Assembly: GCA_021324735.1 (NCBI GenBank)
Contig: JAJPIO010000007.1
Location: forward strand, 186,001 to 250,000
Length of the DNA stretch: 64,000 nt
Reading direction: 5' to 3'
From: Bacteroidota bacterium
GTDB lineage: Bacteria; Bacteroidota; Ignavibacteria; Palsa-1295
Shown: one piece after another, positions 17,430 through 26,519 of the stretch
Numbering within the stretch: position 1 is the first letter of the stretch
Layout of the letters: each line of letters starts with the position of its first letter
Notes under the pieces: generated by a model
The model's input: the letters and a program-made list of their open reading frames with translations, nothing else
Databases searched by the model: none
Told to the model about the DNA's origin: nothing
Program-made: the position numbers and the translations under genes

Positions 17430-19088
17430 ATGTCAAAGGGTGGTGGCGCCGGTAAAGTCTATTTTATTCTATACCTGGCTGTTCTTCTCGAACTATTAAT
17501 TATCATCGTCGAACGCGACGACGCCGAAGAAGAGCTTCGTAAAGAGAAGGAAGAACTCCTTCGCAAAACGAAGCGCATTCAGCTTATCGCAGAGACGATC
17601 ATTAATTCGCTGCGCGGCTCGCCAACAGCCGTCAGCTCGACTTCAGACCAGAGCATGGTCTTAGGCGATAAGAGCGAGGCGAACGGTCGTGAGTTCAATG
17701 TGCGTATTCGCTTAGCGGATCCTTCGCACGATACCGTGAAGGAGTTGGACCTGCACATTCTCCGCAATAATTCGGAGATGTCGGTCATCAACCTCGCGGG
17801 CGATTCTGTTCAATATCCACGCACGCGCGAAGGTAATGATCTTATCTTCAAATATGCCTTTAAGCCGCAATATGGCGCTGGCGAATACAAGCTCCATTTC
17901 GATGCAAAGACGAACCAGATCGTCGGCGTATCGCAAAGCGCTTCGCCAGATGACACCGTTAAGATCGGTGCTGTCCACCTGACGGTAAAAGAATTGAAGG
18001 AAGTAAAGGACGGTATTCAGGAGAATATTGGCCTTCGCGGATATATCGATTCGCTCCTCAATGGCGGCTACGAGAACTTCGGTGCGAACATCGGTTCGAA
18101 CGAGTTCACGGTCAACGTAAAGCCACCGGCGGAAGTCGATCAGCTTAAGATCTTCCCGCAGGTGACAGACTTCGCGGCCTTCCCGACGATGTCGCTTCCG
18201 AACCCAGTTAAGATCGAAGGTGCGACGATCGGCGGACCGCAGGGTGTGAATATCACGAAAGTGGATGGACCAGGTGAAATTCAAAAGATCGACTCGAACT
18301 ACTACTGGGTCTGGAAACCAGATGCTGGTGCCGTTGGGCAAACGTATACCGTTAAGCTCGCCGGTAAAGCAAACCGTAACGGCGCTACCAAGGACCAGGC
18401 AACTACACAGTTCACGGTCAGCGTGAAGAAACTCGAGCCGGCCAACGCTGCTCGCTTCTTCCCAGAAGATAAGAAGTCGCATGCGGCTCTTCCGTACACG
18501 CTCATTCCGTTCAAGGCTAACATGAAGTTTGCGAACCTCGACGGTGTGTATAAGACCGAAATGTACATCGGCGGGACGAAGGTCAAGGAATCGAATGAAC
18601 CGACCATCGACTATACTCCGGAATTCTTAAAGGACGAAGGAAAGCAGATGGAGATCAAGACCTACTTTAAGTCCGACTTTATGAAGGACTACTCGTTGGT
18701 CGATGATGAGACCTTCAAGATTCAGCCACCACCATTTAAGGTCGCTGCACAGAACGATCCGGAAATTGGTGATGCCCTTCAGCTTCGCGCTGCCTTCGGT
18801 GTGCCAGGCAACTATAGCGAGATCGGCGCGGAATCGCTCGATGTCGAATCCGGTGGTCTGTTCGCCGCAACAGCCAAGAAACTACCTGGCAAAGGCGCTC
18901 GCATGGACTTCGAGGTACAGATGAATTCTGGCAAAGCCAGCAGCGTCATCAAGAAGAAGGACGGTGAGGATAAGGATATTACTGTCACTGATCCGCTTAC
19001 CCATCAGGTACAAACGGTAACTATCCATATTACGCCTAAGGTGCAAACCAAGCGTGGCGGTTATGGTGGTGGTGGTCAAATCCACTAA
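17430..19088 (+). CDS. GldM/PorM-like inner-membrane protein with periplasmic Ig-like domains
   Basis: 552 residues. The N-terminus is short and Gly-rich, followed by one membrane helix (residues ~10-27) that contains a buried glutamate, Glu21, in AVLLELLIIIV. A charged coiled-coil segment (residues ~29-50) follows, then several beta domains: a helical/beta part to ~200, Ig-like strands around 225-330, 335-420 and 425-545, and a Gly/His tail. This order, length and the charged residue in the only membrane helix resemble GldM/PorM, the T9SS motor partner (about 515 residues). The similarity is architectural; I do not see a conserved motif that proves it, and no gldL-like gene is adjacent. It heads a cluster with two outer-membrane proteins. 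Confidence 0.55.
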   Translation: MSKGGGAGKVYFILYLAVLLELLIIIVERDDAEEELRKEKEELLRKTKRIQLIAETIINSLRGSPTAVSSTSDQSMVLGDKSEANGREFNVRIRLADPSHDTVKELDLHILRNNSEMSVINLAGDSVQYPRTREGNDLIFKYAFKPQYGAGEYKLHFDAKTNQIVGVSQSASPDDTVKIGAVHLTVKELKEVKDGIQENIGLRGYIDSLLNGGYENFGANIGSNEFTVNVKPPAEVDQLKIFPQVTDFAAFPTMSLPNPVKIEGATIGGPQGVNITKVDGPGEIQKIDSNYYWVWKPDAGAVGQTYTVKLAGKANRNGATKDQATTQFTVSVKKLEPANAARFFPEDKKSHAALPYTLIPFKANMKFANLDGVYKTEMYIGGTKVKESNEPTIDYTPEFLKDEGKQMEIKTYFKSDFMKDYSLVDDETFKIQPPPFKVAAQNDPEIGDALQLRAAFGVPGNYSEIGAESLDVESGGLFAATAKKLPGKGARMDFEVQMNSGKASSVIKKKDGEDKDITVTDPLTHQVQTVTIHITPKVQTKRGGYGGGGQIH

Positions 19089-19097
19089 GCTTTGATA

Positions 19098-19126
19098 CAT
19101 GGCTCCGTGCATCGCACGGAGCCATG
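19098..19126 (+). terminator. Perfect 13-bp stem-loop between cluster genes
   Basis: CATGGCTCCGTGC pairs perfectly with GCACGGAGCCATG across a 3-base loop. There is no T-run after it, so it is more likely an mRNA processing or partial attenuation signal between the GldM-like gene and the outer-membrane protein genes than a full terminator. Confidence 0.65.
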
Positions 19127-19185
19127 CTCTTCACTTTCACGGATTGGATACTAAGATTTTATTACGTTAAGATTCCATTCAAGAA

Positions 19186-20832
19186 ATGACACTCACACTT
19201 CGGCATAGTTGGCGCGCTACATTGTTCGCTGCGCTCGTTCTTTTGCCAGTCGCTACTGCTTCAGCGCAGCCGATCAATGATTCATTGAAGGCTCTCACGC
19301 TCCGTAATGAGAAAATGTATCGTCTTCTCAACCAGATGGACGATAAGGGCTCTTCTTACGAATTCACAAACGTCGTTGCATGGAAGATCACAGATGATGA
19401 CCTGCGAAGTCAGATCATTAAGGTCTACACAGCGCAATACGGTGATAAGCAGTTAAAGAACTTCGACATTCAGAATGTCTACGTCTTTAGCGCTCCAGTT
19501 GGTAACGATCGGGTACAACCATTCCACGTTCTCTTTATGGGTACTCGTGTAAATGCCGATACTTCCGGCGAAGTCGGAGATTTTGAATTCGGTGGTCGAC
19601 GTAAAGCGAAGACGGGCGCGGTGGTACCCATCGCTTTCAAAGGCCGCGAGGTAATTCGCACGATGGCTCGCCAGCCGAACCTGCTCGATAACATCAATGC
19701 GGTGCAAGGCGAGATCGTCGAGCTTCCGGGCGACATCATGCCGCGCGGTGCCCAGGTGATCAAGAATTCGACCGAGCGCTACGTCTTCCATCAGATGTTC
19801 AGCGGCTTCTACTCGAAGCGGCAGATCATCGACGAGCAGAACCGCGCAATGGGTGGACCGACGAGCGATGAAGATATCACGCAGGATTCTAACGCCGTTG
19901 TTATTCCGACCGACCCTGACGAAACACAGGTGATCTCGAACGAACAGCTTAACTCCCGTGCCTTCCGCTACCAGAAGACGGTCGATCTGTCGATCGATCA
20001 TTTGGGCGTCAATCTTTCGCGTCAGAACGAATTGCTCTTCAAGATCGGGAATCCGGAAGTCGGGCTTCCGTTCTGGTCGAGCGGCGAAGCAAGTGTATGG
20101 CTTAACATGAAGAATCAGATCGGTACCGAAAGCGATTTTGCGATCGGTCTCGATATGCCGAACTTTGGGCTTGGTGACGTCAATCATGCGATCTTCGAAC
20201 CACGTAAGCTTTCGGGCACGTGGGGCGGATCAGTTTCTGCGTACTTCGCAGGTATCGACTTCTTCAGCGCATTCAATATGCCGCTCGCCTTTAACTTCTC
20301 GGTATTTCCGGCCGGCGGTAGTAACTCTTCCATTATCTATAATGGAGCGGGTGGTACTTCGCCGAATAACTTAGCAGTACCGGCCAACCGCACGTTCTAT
20401 CGTTCGACCTTTATTGGCCAGCTTTATATTCCGTTCATCGTCCAGCTCGACCCGGCAAACTTTATGCAGTTCTCGGCTGGTATCGGTGTCCACACGGTAA
20501 AGCTGAGCTGGATCCCGTCCAACGACAGTGAGGCTACGGCGTTCGGTTATGGCGCGGGCCAAGGTGGTACGATGCAGGACCTTTCTTACGGCGGTAAATC
20601 GAGCGTATCGACACCGTTCACTCCGCATGTTGCTATCGAGTACGTGAACCACCGTTCGAACAAGTTCGGACTCAACTTCCAATACGACCACCTCTTTACG
20701 TTTGGTGGATGGTTAGAACTGGTACCCGATCATCTGCGCCTCGAAGCCAGCTACACGGCACCGCTCGTTCGTGAGGCAAAGCCTTACGAGCCACCGTACT
20801 TCTTTGAAATTACCCCACGCTTGTACTTCTAA
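19186..20832 (+). CDS. Outer-membrane protein, first of a tandem paralogous pair
   Basis: 548 residues with a signal peptide ending ASAQ. The N-terminal half (residues ~28-250) is a soluble periplasmic-type domain. The C-terminal half looks like a beta barrel with frequent aromatic residues and ends TPRLYF, the usual terminal aromatic of outer-membrane proteins. The segment GLPFWSSGEASVWLN through RKLSGTWGGSVSAYF has a recognisable counterpart in the next protein, so the two are paralogs. No named family recognised. It follows the GldM-like gene by about 100 bases and precedes its paralog by 21 bases, so it is probably co-expressed with both. Confidence 0.7.
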   Translation: MTLTLRHSWRATLFAALVLLPVATASAQPINDSLKALTLRNEKMYRLLNQMDDKGSSYEFTNVVAWKITDDDLRSQIIKVYTAQYGDKQLKNFDIQNVYVFSAPVGNDRVQPFHVLFMGTRVNADTSGEVGDFEFGGRRKAKTGAVVPIAFKGREVIRTMARQPNLLDNINAVQGEIVELPGDIMPRGAQVIKNSTERYVFHQMFSGFYSKRQIIDEQNRAMGGPTSDEDITQDSNAVVIPTDPDETQVISNEQLNSRAFRYQKTVDLSIDHLGVNLSRQNELLFKIGNPEVGLPFWSSGEASVWLNMKNQIGTESDFAIGLDMPNFGLGDVNHAIFEPRKLSGTWGGSVSAYFAGIDFFSAFNMPLAFNFSVFPAGGSNSSIIYNGAGGTSPNNLAVPANRTFYRSTFIGQLYIPFIVQLDPANFMQFSAGIGVHTVKLSWIPSNDSEATAFGYGAGQGGTMQDLSYGGKSSVSTPFTPHVAIEYVNHRSNKFGLNFQYDHLFTFGGWLELVPDHLRLEASYTAPLVREAKPYEPPYFFEITPRLYF

Positions 20833-20853
20833 TCCAGAGCACAACTCACAGAT

Positions 20854-22269
20854 ATGACTATCAGACATCACATGACACGACTATCGACTCGGACGGCGAT
20901 GACGTTCGCCCTCTTAGTACTGAGCGCTCTGGCAATAACCAGCCCCGCGCTTGCTCAGCAAGGCAATCAGCAGCCGCAGCCGACCCAAATGAATTGGCAG
21001 GATTCGCTGCGGACGGCACGCGCTGAAGAGCAGACGCTTCGGGCGATCCTCTCTTCGATCGAATCGATCGATACGGCGCGCCAGAACGAACTCATCCAGT
21101 GGATCATCACGGACCGCACGATCCGTTCGCGCGTTATCAGTGCCCTGCGTAAAGGTGGTTACCACATTTCGCCGAACTCGGTTGCCGAGCTCAGCGTAAC
21201 GCAAAAGCCACCGACAGGTCCCGATAACGATATGGCATTGCTCCGCGTCGTGATCGAACAGGTTGGCCTGTATGGTGAGCCTAATATTCGCCGCATCCTC
21301 GGTACTGACCTATATGAGAGGATCAATTCACGCCAAGGTTACGAATACACGCTGATATCGACAGAGCCGGTACAGCAGAAGGTACAGTTTGTAATGATGG
21401 ACGCTTCGCTCTTTGGCGGCGACATCATCTTTAAGTCGGGATTTGGATTCGGTATCAACGTTGGCGATGATTACATCGGGTATCCATTCTGGCTACCCGG
21501 TACCATCGGCACGTACGGCCTCATCCGCCGCGGCACGACCGACTTCCGTCTTGGCATCGAGTGGCCGCTGGGTCAGTCGGGTGTCGATCCATTCACGATC
21601 TCGCAGGGCTTGCAGATCCGCGAGCGCAAGCTTGCCGGTGCAATGGCTTTTTCGGCAGAGATCAAGCAGGACCTAGGTCTTCTTGCCGAACAGTCGGGTA
21701 AGCTCCACTTTGGCCTGGAATTCCGCAACGCCTTCACGCCGTCGTTCAATAGCTTCCCGGCCTATGCGGGACAAGAGCAATACCGCACCTACTTTGGCTA
21801 TCCGCCGCCATCCGACGGATCGCTCGATCCGGGACCAGCGAACAGCCCGGTACGACCGTTCATTTATTACCTGGCTCTTTCAACGCATGGCTACTTATCA
21901 TACCGTATGCCGGACCAGGTATTGCGCGGTGCTTACGTCCAGTTGGGCGGAGGTATGCATTCGATCCAACCGGTTTCGATCGGATCAGATCCGAAGAATC
22001 CAACAACAAATCAGGATGTATTCATGTGGGATCGTTATAACTTCTTCGATCCATTCGTGAAACTTGGCTACATTCATACGGGTGAATCGGGAGACGAGTA
22101 TGGCGTCAGCGTTCAGTACTCGAATACCCTGCTGACCGATGCGTGGGTGAAGCTCTTCCCGTGGCTCCAACTCGAGGCGAAGTACTCGACCATTGTTGGC
22201 CGCGACCCGTATCCGTGGGAGTGGAAGGATTACGTAATGGTCTCGCCAAAGCTGACCTTGAATTTCTAA
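20854..22269 (+). CDS. Outer-membrane protein, second of the tandem pair
   Basis: 471 residues with a signal peptide ending PALAQ and a Gln/Pro-rich linker. A helical region (SLRTARAEEQTLRAILSSIE) precedes the barrel-like part, which contains IGYPFWLPGTIGTYG, TDFRLGIEWPLG and ERKLAGAMAFSAEI. These align with PFW, TDF and RKLSG segments of the preceding protein. The C-terminus (MVSPKLTLNF) ends in phenylalanine, as expected for Bam-assembled barrels. It is about 75 residues shorter, mainly in the N-terminal domain. Transcription ends at the strong terminator 20 bases downstream, so this gene closes the cluster that starts at 17430. Confidence 0.7.
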   Translation: MTIRHHMTRLSTRTAMTFALLVLSALAITSPALAQQGNQQPQPTQMNWQDSLRTARAEEQTLRAILSSIESIDTARQNELIQWIITDRTIRSRVISALRKGGYHISPNSVAELSVTQKPPTGPDNDMALLRVVIEQVGLYGEPNIRRILGTDLYERINSRQGYEYTLISTEPVQQKVQFVMMDASLFGGDIIFKSGFGFGINVGDDYIGYPFWLPGTIGTYGLIRRGTTDFRLGIEWPLGQSGVDPFTISQGLQIRERKLAGAMAFSAEIKQDLGLLAEQSGKLHFGLEFRNAFTPSFNSFPAYAGQEQYRTYFGYPPPSDGSLDPGPANSPVRPFIYYLALSTHGYLSYRMPDQVLRGAYVQLGGGMHSIQPVSIGSDPKNPTTNQDVFMWDRYNFFDPFVKLGYIHTGESGDEYGVSVQYSNTLLTDAWVKLFPWLQLEAKYSTIVGRDPYPWEWKDYVMVSPKLTLNF

Positions 22270-22287
22270 GCTTAATAAGCTTTCCGC

Positions 22288-22317
22288 AAAAGGCCCGAGG
22301 ACTCCTCGGGCCTTTTT
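22288..22317 (+). terminator. Rho-independent terminator
   Basis: AAAAGGCCCGAGG, a 3-base loop, then CCTCGGGCCTTTTT. A perfect GC-rich stem followed by a T-run closes the envelope cluster. Confidence 0.92.
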
Positions 22318-22339
22318 ATTTGCCAATCCTTATTCGGTC

Positions 22340-22347
22340 TATATTTG
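22340..22347 (+). promoter_or_regulatory. Bacteroidota-type -7 promoter element
   Basis: TATATTTG matches TAnnTTTG. A TTTG at 22319-22322, 17 bases upstream, could be the -33 element. It precedes the membrane protein gene at 22440 and lies just after a terminator. Confidence 0.55.
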
Positions 22348-22439
22348 CCCATTATTAAGAGTCTGTCTCTAGAATGTTTCTTCCTTTTGGCACATCCGTT
22401 GAACCCGATATGCTGTAGAAACTATGGTCATAGGATAAA

Positions 22440-23288
22440 ATGGCCACTCTGGCAGTGAAACTACGTACCACGATCTTACCTGGCGATGAAGACCTCTCGG
22501 ACGAACAGGACGCCGAGGAAGCGAATACCCCAGTCCCTAAGGAAGGGCTGAGAGAGGAAGCCGTTGAGCAATTAGAGCGCGATATCGAAACACGTAAAGA
22601 GATTCAGAAAAGCGGGCTGGCCTCGACGATAGATACTGCCATTCATTCCTCTACCAATGGGGCAGCGGTACTTCCTCCATCACCCGCGATACGACAAAAG
22701 CGTCGAAGCCGCCGCTTCGACCGTTTCCGTAAGATCGTCGAACTGGGGAAATCGAAGAAGACGACACGCCTCATTATACAGATCTGGCAAAGCGATTATT
22801 CGGTCATCGCGTTCGTGCTGGTGATGATCAGCTTTTACCTGATGAAAGATCTGCGGTATCCGCCGGTTGGTGTTCTCTTTTTCCTGTTAGCCATGGCCAC
22901 CGTCGATGCGATCCTTTCCATCTTCGTCGTGCGCCTATCCTTCCATCAGAACAAGCATGGCTTTTATCGCACCGAGGATTTCGAGCGCGATTGGCTTCGC
23001 TACCGCATCCTGCTCAGCATGACGAAAGCCGCGTTGATCTTTATCGTTGGTACAACCTGTGGGGTTGCCGCCGCTATTGCAGCGTACATTATGTGGTTCT
23101 TCACCTCGACGCAGCGATTACGTTACTTCATTCTCCGCTGGTCGATGGACGAACATTACCCCGATCTTCAGCGATGGAGCATCTTTGCACTCCTTCGAGA
23201 AGCAGGGATTGAACCGAAGCGCAAGAACTTCAACTGGGTGGCAGCCATCGGTGTGGTCATCGGTTTTACGATCGCTTTTATCTTTTAG
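22440..23288 (+). CDS. Polytopic membrane protein of unknown function
   Basis: 282 residues. The first ~110 residues are charged and probably cytosolic, with an acidic start and a strongly basic patch (RQKRRSRRFDRFRK). Four hydrophobic helices follow: ~119-137, ~142-165, ~197-224 and ~265-282, the last forming the C-terminus. The loop between helices 3 and 4 contains a conserved-looking WSMDEHYPDLQRW segment. I do not recognise the family. It has its own promoter and lies between the envelope cluster and rlpA. Confidence 0.6.
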   Translation: MATLAVKLRTTILPGDEDLSDEQDAEEANTPVPKEGLREEAVEQLERDIETRKEIQKSGLASTIDTAIHSSTNGAAVLPPSPAIRQKRRSRRFDRFRKIVELGKSKKTTRLIIQIWQSDYSVIAFVLVMISFYLMKDLRYPPVGVLFFLLAMATVDAILSIFVVRLSFHQNKHGFYRTEDFERDWLRYRILLSMTKAALIFIVGTTCGVAAAIAAYIMWFFTSTQRLRYFILRWSMDEHYPDLQRWSIFALLREAGIEPKRKNFNWVAAIGVVIGFTIAFIF

Positions 23289-23409
23289 AAAGCGCTTAAA
23301 TTTGATCGCATTCAACGATCACGTATTATATTTTCCCCATAATTCCCCACCTGTCTATAGGCAAAGCTCAGCTGCGAACCATTAAACACCTCTCATCGTA
23401 TAGGGCGCC

Positions 23410-24294
23410 ATGCTACTTGCAGATAGGGACCATCGGACGCCCAGTCCGACTCCTCACCAGCAGTGGATCGCCAGCATGAAGGACCACGCCACAAGCGTGA
23501 GCACTCAGGCCAGCCGCAATCTCACCGAGTCCGGCAAAGCGATCCAGAAAGCTGCGCAACTTGTGACGGCCCAAGCCGTCGGTACTGCGCGCATCGTTAT
23601 CAGCGCGGAAGAGAAGTTGCGTCAGCGGGTACGCTCGGCTTTACGTGTCGCCGTAGCTACGATCTTTTTCGGGATCTCCGGTCTTATCTCCTTGGGGGCG
23701 AACGTTACGACGGCCTTCGCCAAGAAAGTAAGCACGGCCCGAACGCATCATGGCGCGGTCAAAGTAAAGAGAGCATCCAAGCACCAGAGTGGTAAACTCC
23801 ATCACCATCACTCTGGAAAGCTCCGTCACCGTCATCATGGCGCCGATCGCTCGATGAATCTCCGGCCCACCCACTCGATGCATGGTGTTGCATCGTGGTA
23901 CGGACGCCAGTTCAATCATCGTCGAACCGCCAGCGGTGTACGTTTCAATACGCATGCAATGATGGCCGCTCACCGAACACTTCCCTTTGGGACGAAAGTC
24001 CGTGTGACGAACCTCGAGAACGACAAGTCCTGTATCGTCGAGATCACCGACCGCGGGCCGTTCTCCCATGGCCGCATCATCGACTTAAGTTATGCCGCCG
24101 CCGAACGGATCGGCATGACGGAGCGTGGTACGGCGCAGGTCCAACTCGAAGTGCTGTCACCGGCATTAGAGCCTACCAGTTATGAGGATATTGCCGCACG
24201 CCGTACACCGGCCGTCGATAAACTCGTAACGCAATCGAGAACGTTGGCGAGCATCCTCAATGCCCCGGTAACCGTCGAGGATGACGACCAATAA
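23410..24294 (+). CDS. rlpA: RlpA-like septal ring lytic transglycosylase
   Basis: 294 residues. The RlpA double-psi beta-barrel covers about residues 158-255: GVASWYGRQFNHRRTASG, MMAAHRTLPFGTKVRVTN and EITDRGPFSHGRIIDLSYAA, including the conserved His and Asp of the catalytic site. RlpA cleaves peptidoglycan strands lacking stem peptides, usually at the septum. The N-terminal ~65 residues are helical and charged, then a membrane segment (VAVATIFFGISGLISLGANV) is followed by a His/Lys/Ser-rich linker of about 45 residues. There is no SPOR domain. The long pre-signal segment is odd; a start at the ATG at 23476 would shorten it. A strong terminator follows. Confidence 0.88.
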   Translation: MLLADRDHRTPSPTPHQQWIASMKDHATSVSTQASRNLTESGKAIQKAAQLVTAQAVGTARIVISAEEKLRQRVRSALRVAVATIFFGISGLISLGANVTTAFAKKVSTARTHHGAVKVKRASKHQSGKLHHHHSGKLRHRHHGADRSMNLRPTHSMHGVASWYGRQFNHRRTASGVRFNTHAMMAAHRTLPFGTKVRVTNLENDKSCIVEITDRGPFSHGRIIDLSYAAAERIGMTERGTAQVQLEVLSPALEPTSYEDIAARRTPAVDKLVTQSRTLASILNAPVTVEDDDQ

Positions 24295-24316
24295 ACGGGA
24301 AAGATAGATGTGAATT

Positions 24317-24347
24317 AAAAAGGCCCCTGCAAAGTGCAGGGGCTTTT
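24317..24347 (+). terminator. Rho-independent terminator after rlpA
   Basis: GCCCCTGCA at 24323-24331 pairs with TGCAGGGGC at 24335-24343, followed by TTTT and preceded by AAAA. Confidence 0.9.
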
Positions 24348-24367
24348 CATTTGTATTTTCGCATACT

Positions 24368-24526
24368 GTGAATACAGTCTATTTGATATTGGTGATACTC
24401 GGATTTATTGCGTTCGACCGCATCGTTCGTCATAAGCCTCCGGAAGAACGGAATCGAACCGGCATACGGCCAAAGTCTCCCAGCAACGATTGGATGTTGA
24501 ACGGAGAAAAGAAACCGAGACTATAA
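24368..24526 (+). CDS. Possible 52-residue single-span membrane protein
   Basis: A GTG-initiated frame of 53 codons encodes an N-terminal hydrophobic helix (VYLILVILGFIAF) followed by a basic, Pro-rich tail containing RHKPPEERNRTGIRP. It lies between the rlpA terminator and the AI-2E transporter, ending 16 bases before the latter starts. Small proteins of this shape are common but the start is weak and I recognise no family, so this is a candidate only. Confidence 0.4.
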   Translation: MNTVYLILVILGFIAFDRIVRHKPPEERNRTGIRPKSPSNDWMLNGEKKPRL

Positions 24527-24542
24527 TCGCCCTTTCCCAAGA

Positions 24543-25817
24543 ATGGCTGAGACCACCGAGAGTACGATCATTTCTCCGCTTACGACGATCAGCGTCGAAG
24601 AAGCAGCGGACGCCAAGCGGTTCATGCAGCGCTTCGACGGTGTGGCGCTCGCCGTCGGCAGTATTGCCCTTCTGGCCTTAGCCTGGACGGTCCAGCCGAT
24701 CCTCAATCCCTTCGTCGCAGCATTCGTGCTTTACGTCATACTCGCGCCGTTTCGTGAGTATCGAGCCGCCCGCAAATTGATGACCGCCGGCTTCGTGCTC
24801 TTCGGATTGTGGTTCGTTATTACCCTTTCCGGATTATTGGTACCATTTATTATCGGTGCCGTGCTGGCGTATCTGTTCAATCCTCTCGTCAATCTTCTGG
24901 AAGAGAAGCAGAGGGTCAGTCGAACATGGAGCTCTCTTGCAATAGTAGTTCTGTTCTGCGGAATACTATTCGCGCTCGGATGGATCTTCCTTCCCGGCCT
25001 GGTCGACCAGACGAAAGCATTCATCGAGCGCATCAGCGTCTTTGTAAAACTAAATGCGAATTCGCTGGACCAATGGCATTTGCGAAAGCTCCTCGTCTCC
25101 TTGGGGCTGCCTGTTGCGTTCGTCGATCAGTTCGTCATCAAACAGGCTACCCCGGAAATAAGGAAGATCTTGTCTGTCGGTCCTTCGCTCGTCGTTCAGG
25201 TGATCACGAGCCTTCCAAGAATTTTGGAGCGAACCCTGAACCTCATCATCGTACCGGTCGCGATGTTCTATTTTATGAAGGACTGGCCGAAGCTTCTGCC
25301 GCTTATTAACGGCCTCTTCCCTTCGAAAGACCCGGCACGACGAATGCAGATCGTAACAGATGTCGACCGGGTCGTCTATGGCTACGTTCGCGGCCAGGCC
25401 ACGGTGGCCGTTATCATTGGCATTCTCGGCGCGATCGCTTACACGATCTTAGGTATTCCGTATTCCGGTCTTCTCGGTGTTATTCTCGCCGTCTCCGATC
25501 TCATACCCATTGTCGGAATGATCTTTAGCGCGTTCATCGTCGAGCTCGTGATCTTTCTTACTATGGAATTGAATGTCGGTGTGATCGTTAGCGGCGTCCT
25601 CGTTATTGCCGGACTTCATTTGCTGGAAGTTTACATCATTGGTCCCCGCATTATCGGGCCGGGTATTGGCGTGCCTCCCATACTCATGATCCTTGCATTG
25701 CTCGTATTCGGGTTCTTCTTCGGATTTGTGGGACTCCTTATCGCCGTGCCTATGACCGGCGTGATCCTGCTCTTCCTGAACGAGTATCGCAAGGCCAATG
25801 CGGAGAAAACAATATAA
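24543..25817 (+). CDS. AI-2E family (TqsA/PerM-like) transporter
   Basis: 424 residues with about eight membrane helices. Family features are the early pair of helices, PFIIGAVLAYLFNPLVNLLEE, the amphipathic central region and the C-terminal GYVRGQATVAVIIGILGAIA, DLIPIVGMIFSAFIVELVIF and LEVYIIGPRIIGPGIGVPP motifs. Members export diverse small molecules or act in Na/H exchange; actual AI-2 transport cannot be inferred. The gene is followed by rsmI after 24 bases, so they may share a transcript. Confidence 0.92.
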   Translation: MAETTESTIISPLTTISVEEAADAKRFMQRFDGVALAVGSIALLALAWTVQPILNPFVAAFVLYVILAPFREYRAARKLMTAGFVLFGLWFVITLSGLLVPFIIGAVLAYLFNPLVNLLEEKQRVSRTWSSLAIVVLFCGILFALGWIFLPGLVDQTKAFIERISVFVKLNANSLDQWHLRKLLVSLGLPVAFVDQFVIKQATPEIRKILSVGPSLVVQVITSLPRILERTLNLIIVPVAMFYFMKDWPKLLPLINGLFPSKDPARRMQIVTDVDRVVYGYVRGQATVAVIIGILGAIAYTILGIPYSGLLGVILAVSDLIPIVGMIFSAFIVELVIFLTMELNVGVIVSGVLVIAGLHLLEVYIIGPRIIGPGIGVPPILMILALLVFGFFFGFVGLLIAVPMTGVILLFLNEYRKANAEKTI

Positions 25818-25841
25818 ATGAAGAGCAAGCAGTTATAACCG

Positions 25842-26519
25842 ATGAAAGGCAAGCTTTCCGTCGTCTCTGTCCCGATCGGAGACTCTCGCGATATAACACT
25901 TCGAGCGATCGACGTTTTAAAAGCTGTCGATGCTATTGCCTGCGAAGACCTGAAACCAGCCCGGCGGCTGCTTCACGATCTAACGATCGAAAAACCACTG
26001 CTGCCAGTCAACGAACATAACGAAGCAGCGTCCACCGATGAAGCCCTCGAAATGTTGCGCTCCGGAAAGAACGTGGCTCTCATCTCCGACGCCGGAACAC
26101 CGCTCGTCGCCGATCCGGGCCAACGCTTAGTACGGCGTGCCATCGATGAAGGCATCGAGGTTACGCCGCTGCCCGGCGCATCGAGCGTGCTTGCGGCGTT
26201 GGTCGTTAGCGGGTTTAAGTCCGACACGTTTTACTTTGCCGGTATGCTGCCCCGTGAAAAAATGGAGCGAAAGCGGGCTGCGAAAAAGCTGGCCGAACGG
26301 CTGGAGACCATTGTCTTGCTCGAAGCCCCCTACCGCCTCGCCCAATTACTGGACGATCTCGTTCAAGGCTTCGGAGAAAAGCGCCGTGCCTGCGTTGCCA
26401 TGGATCTTTCGCTCCCTAAGGAACGGGTTGCACGTGGGACACTCTTAACGTTACGTGACCTGTTCAAAGCGCATCCCTTTAAGGGTGAATTTGTCGTCGT
26501 CATTGAAGGACGCCGTTAA
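25842..26519 (+). CDS. rsmI: 16S rRNA (cytidine-1402-2'-O)-methyltransferase
   Basis: 225 residues. RsmI uses SAM to methylate the ribose of C1402 in the ribosomal decoding centre. Family motifs are SVPIGDSRDITLRAIDVL, ACEDLKPARRLL, VALISDAGTPLVADPGQRLV and PLPGASSVLAALVVSG, then FYFAGMLPREKMERK and LLEAPYRLAQLL. The protein is about 60 residues shorter than E. coli RsmI and lacks the C-terminal extension, which is common in short forms. The 3' end overlaps the start of the large outer-membrane protein gene. Confidence 0.93.
   Translation: MKGKLSVVSVPIGDSRDITLRAIDVLKAVDAIACEDLKPARRLLHDLTIEKPLLPVNEHNEAASTDEALEMLRSGKNVALISDAGTPLVADPGQRLVRRAIDEGIEVTPLPGASSVLAALVVSGFKSDTFYFAGMLPREKMERKRAAKKLAERLETIVLLEAPYRLAQLLDDLVQGFGEKRRACVAMDLSLPKERVARGTLLTLRDLFKAHPFKGEFVVVIEGRR

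Noticed and set aside
17712..18482. 256-codon open frame on the minus strand
   Set aside because: It lies antisense within the GldM-like gene, has no start signal, signal peptide or family features.
19453..20187. 244-codon open frame on the minus strand
   Set aside because: Antisense to the first outer-membrane protein gene and rich in His/Arg in a way typical of shadow frames.
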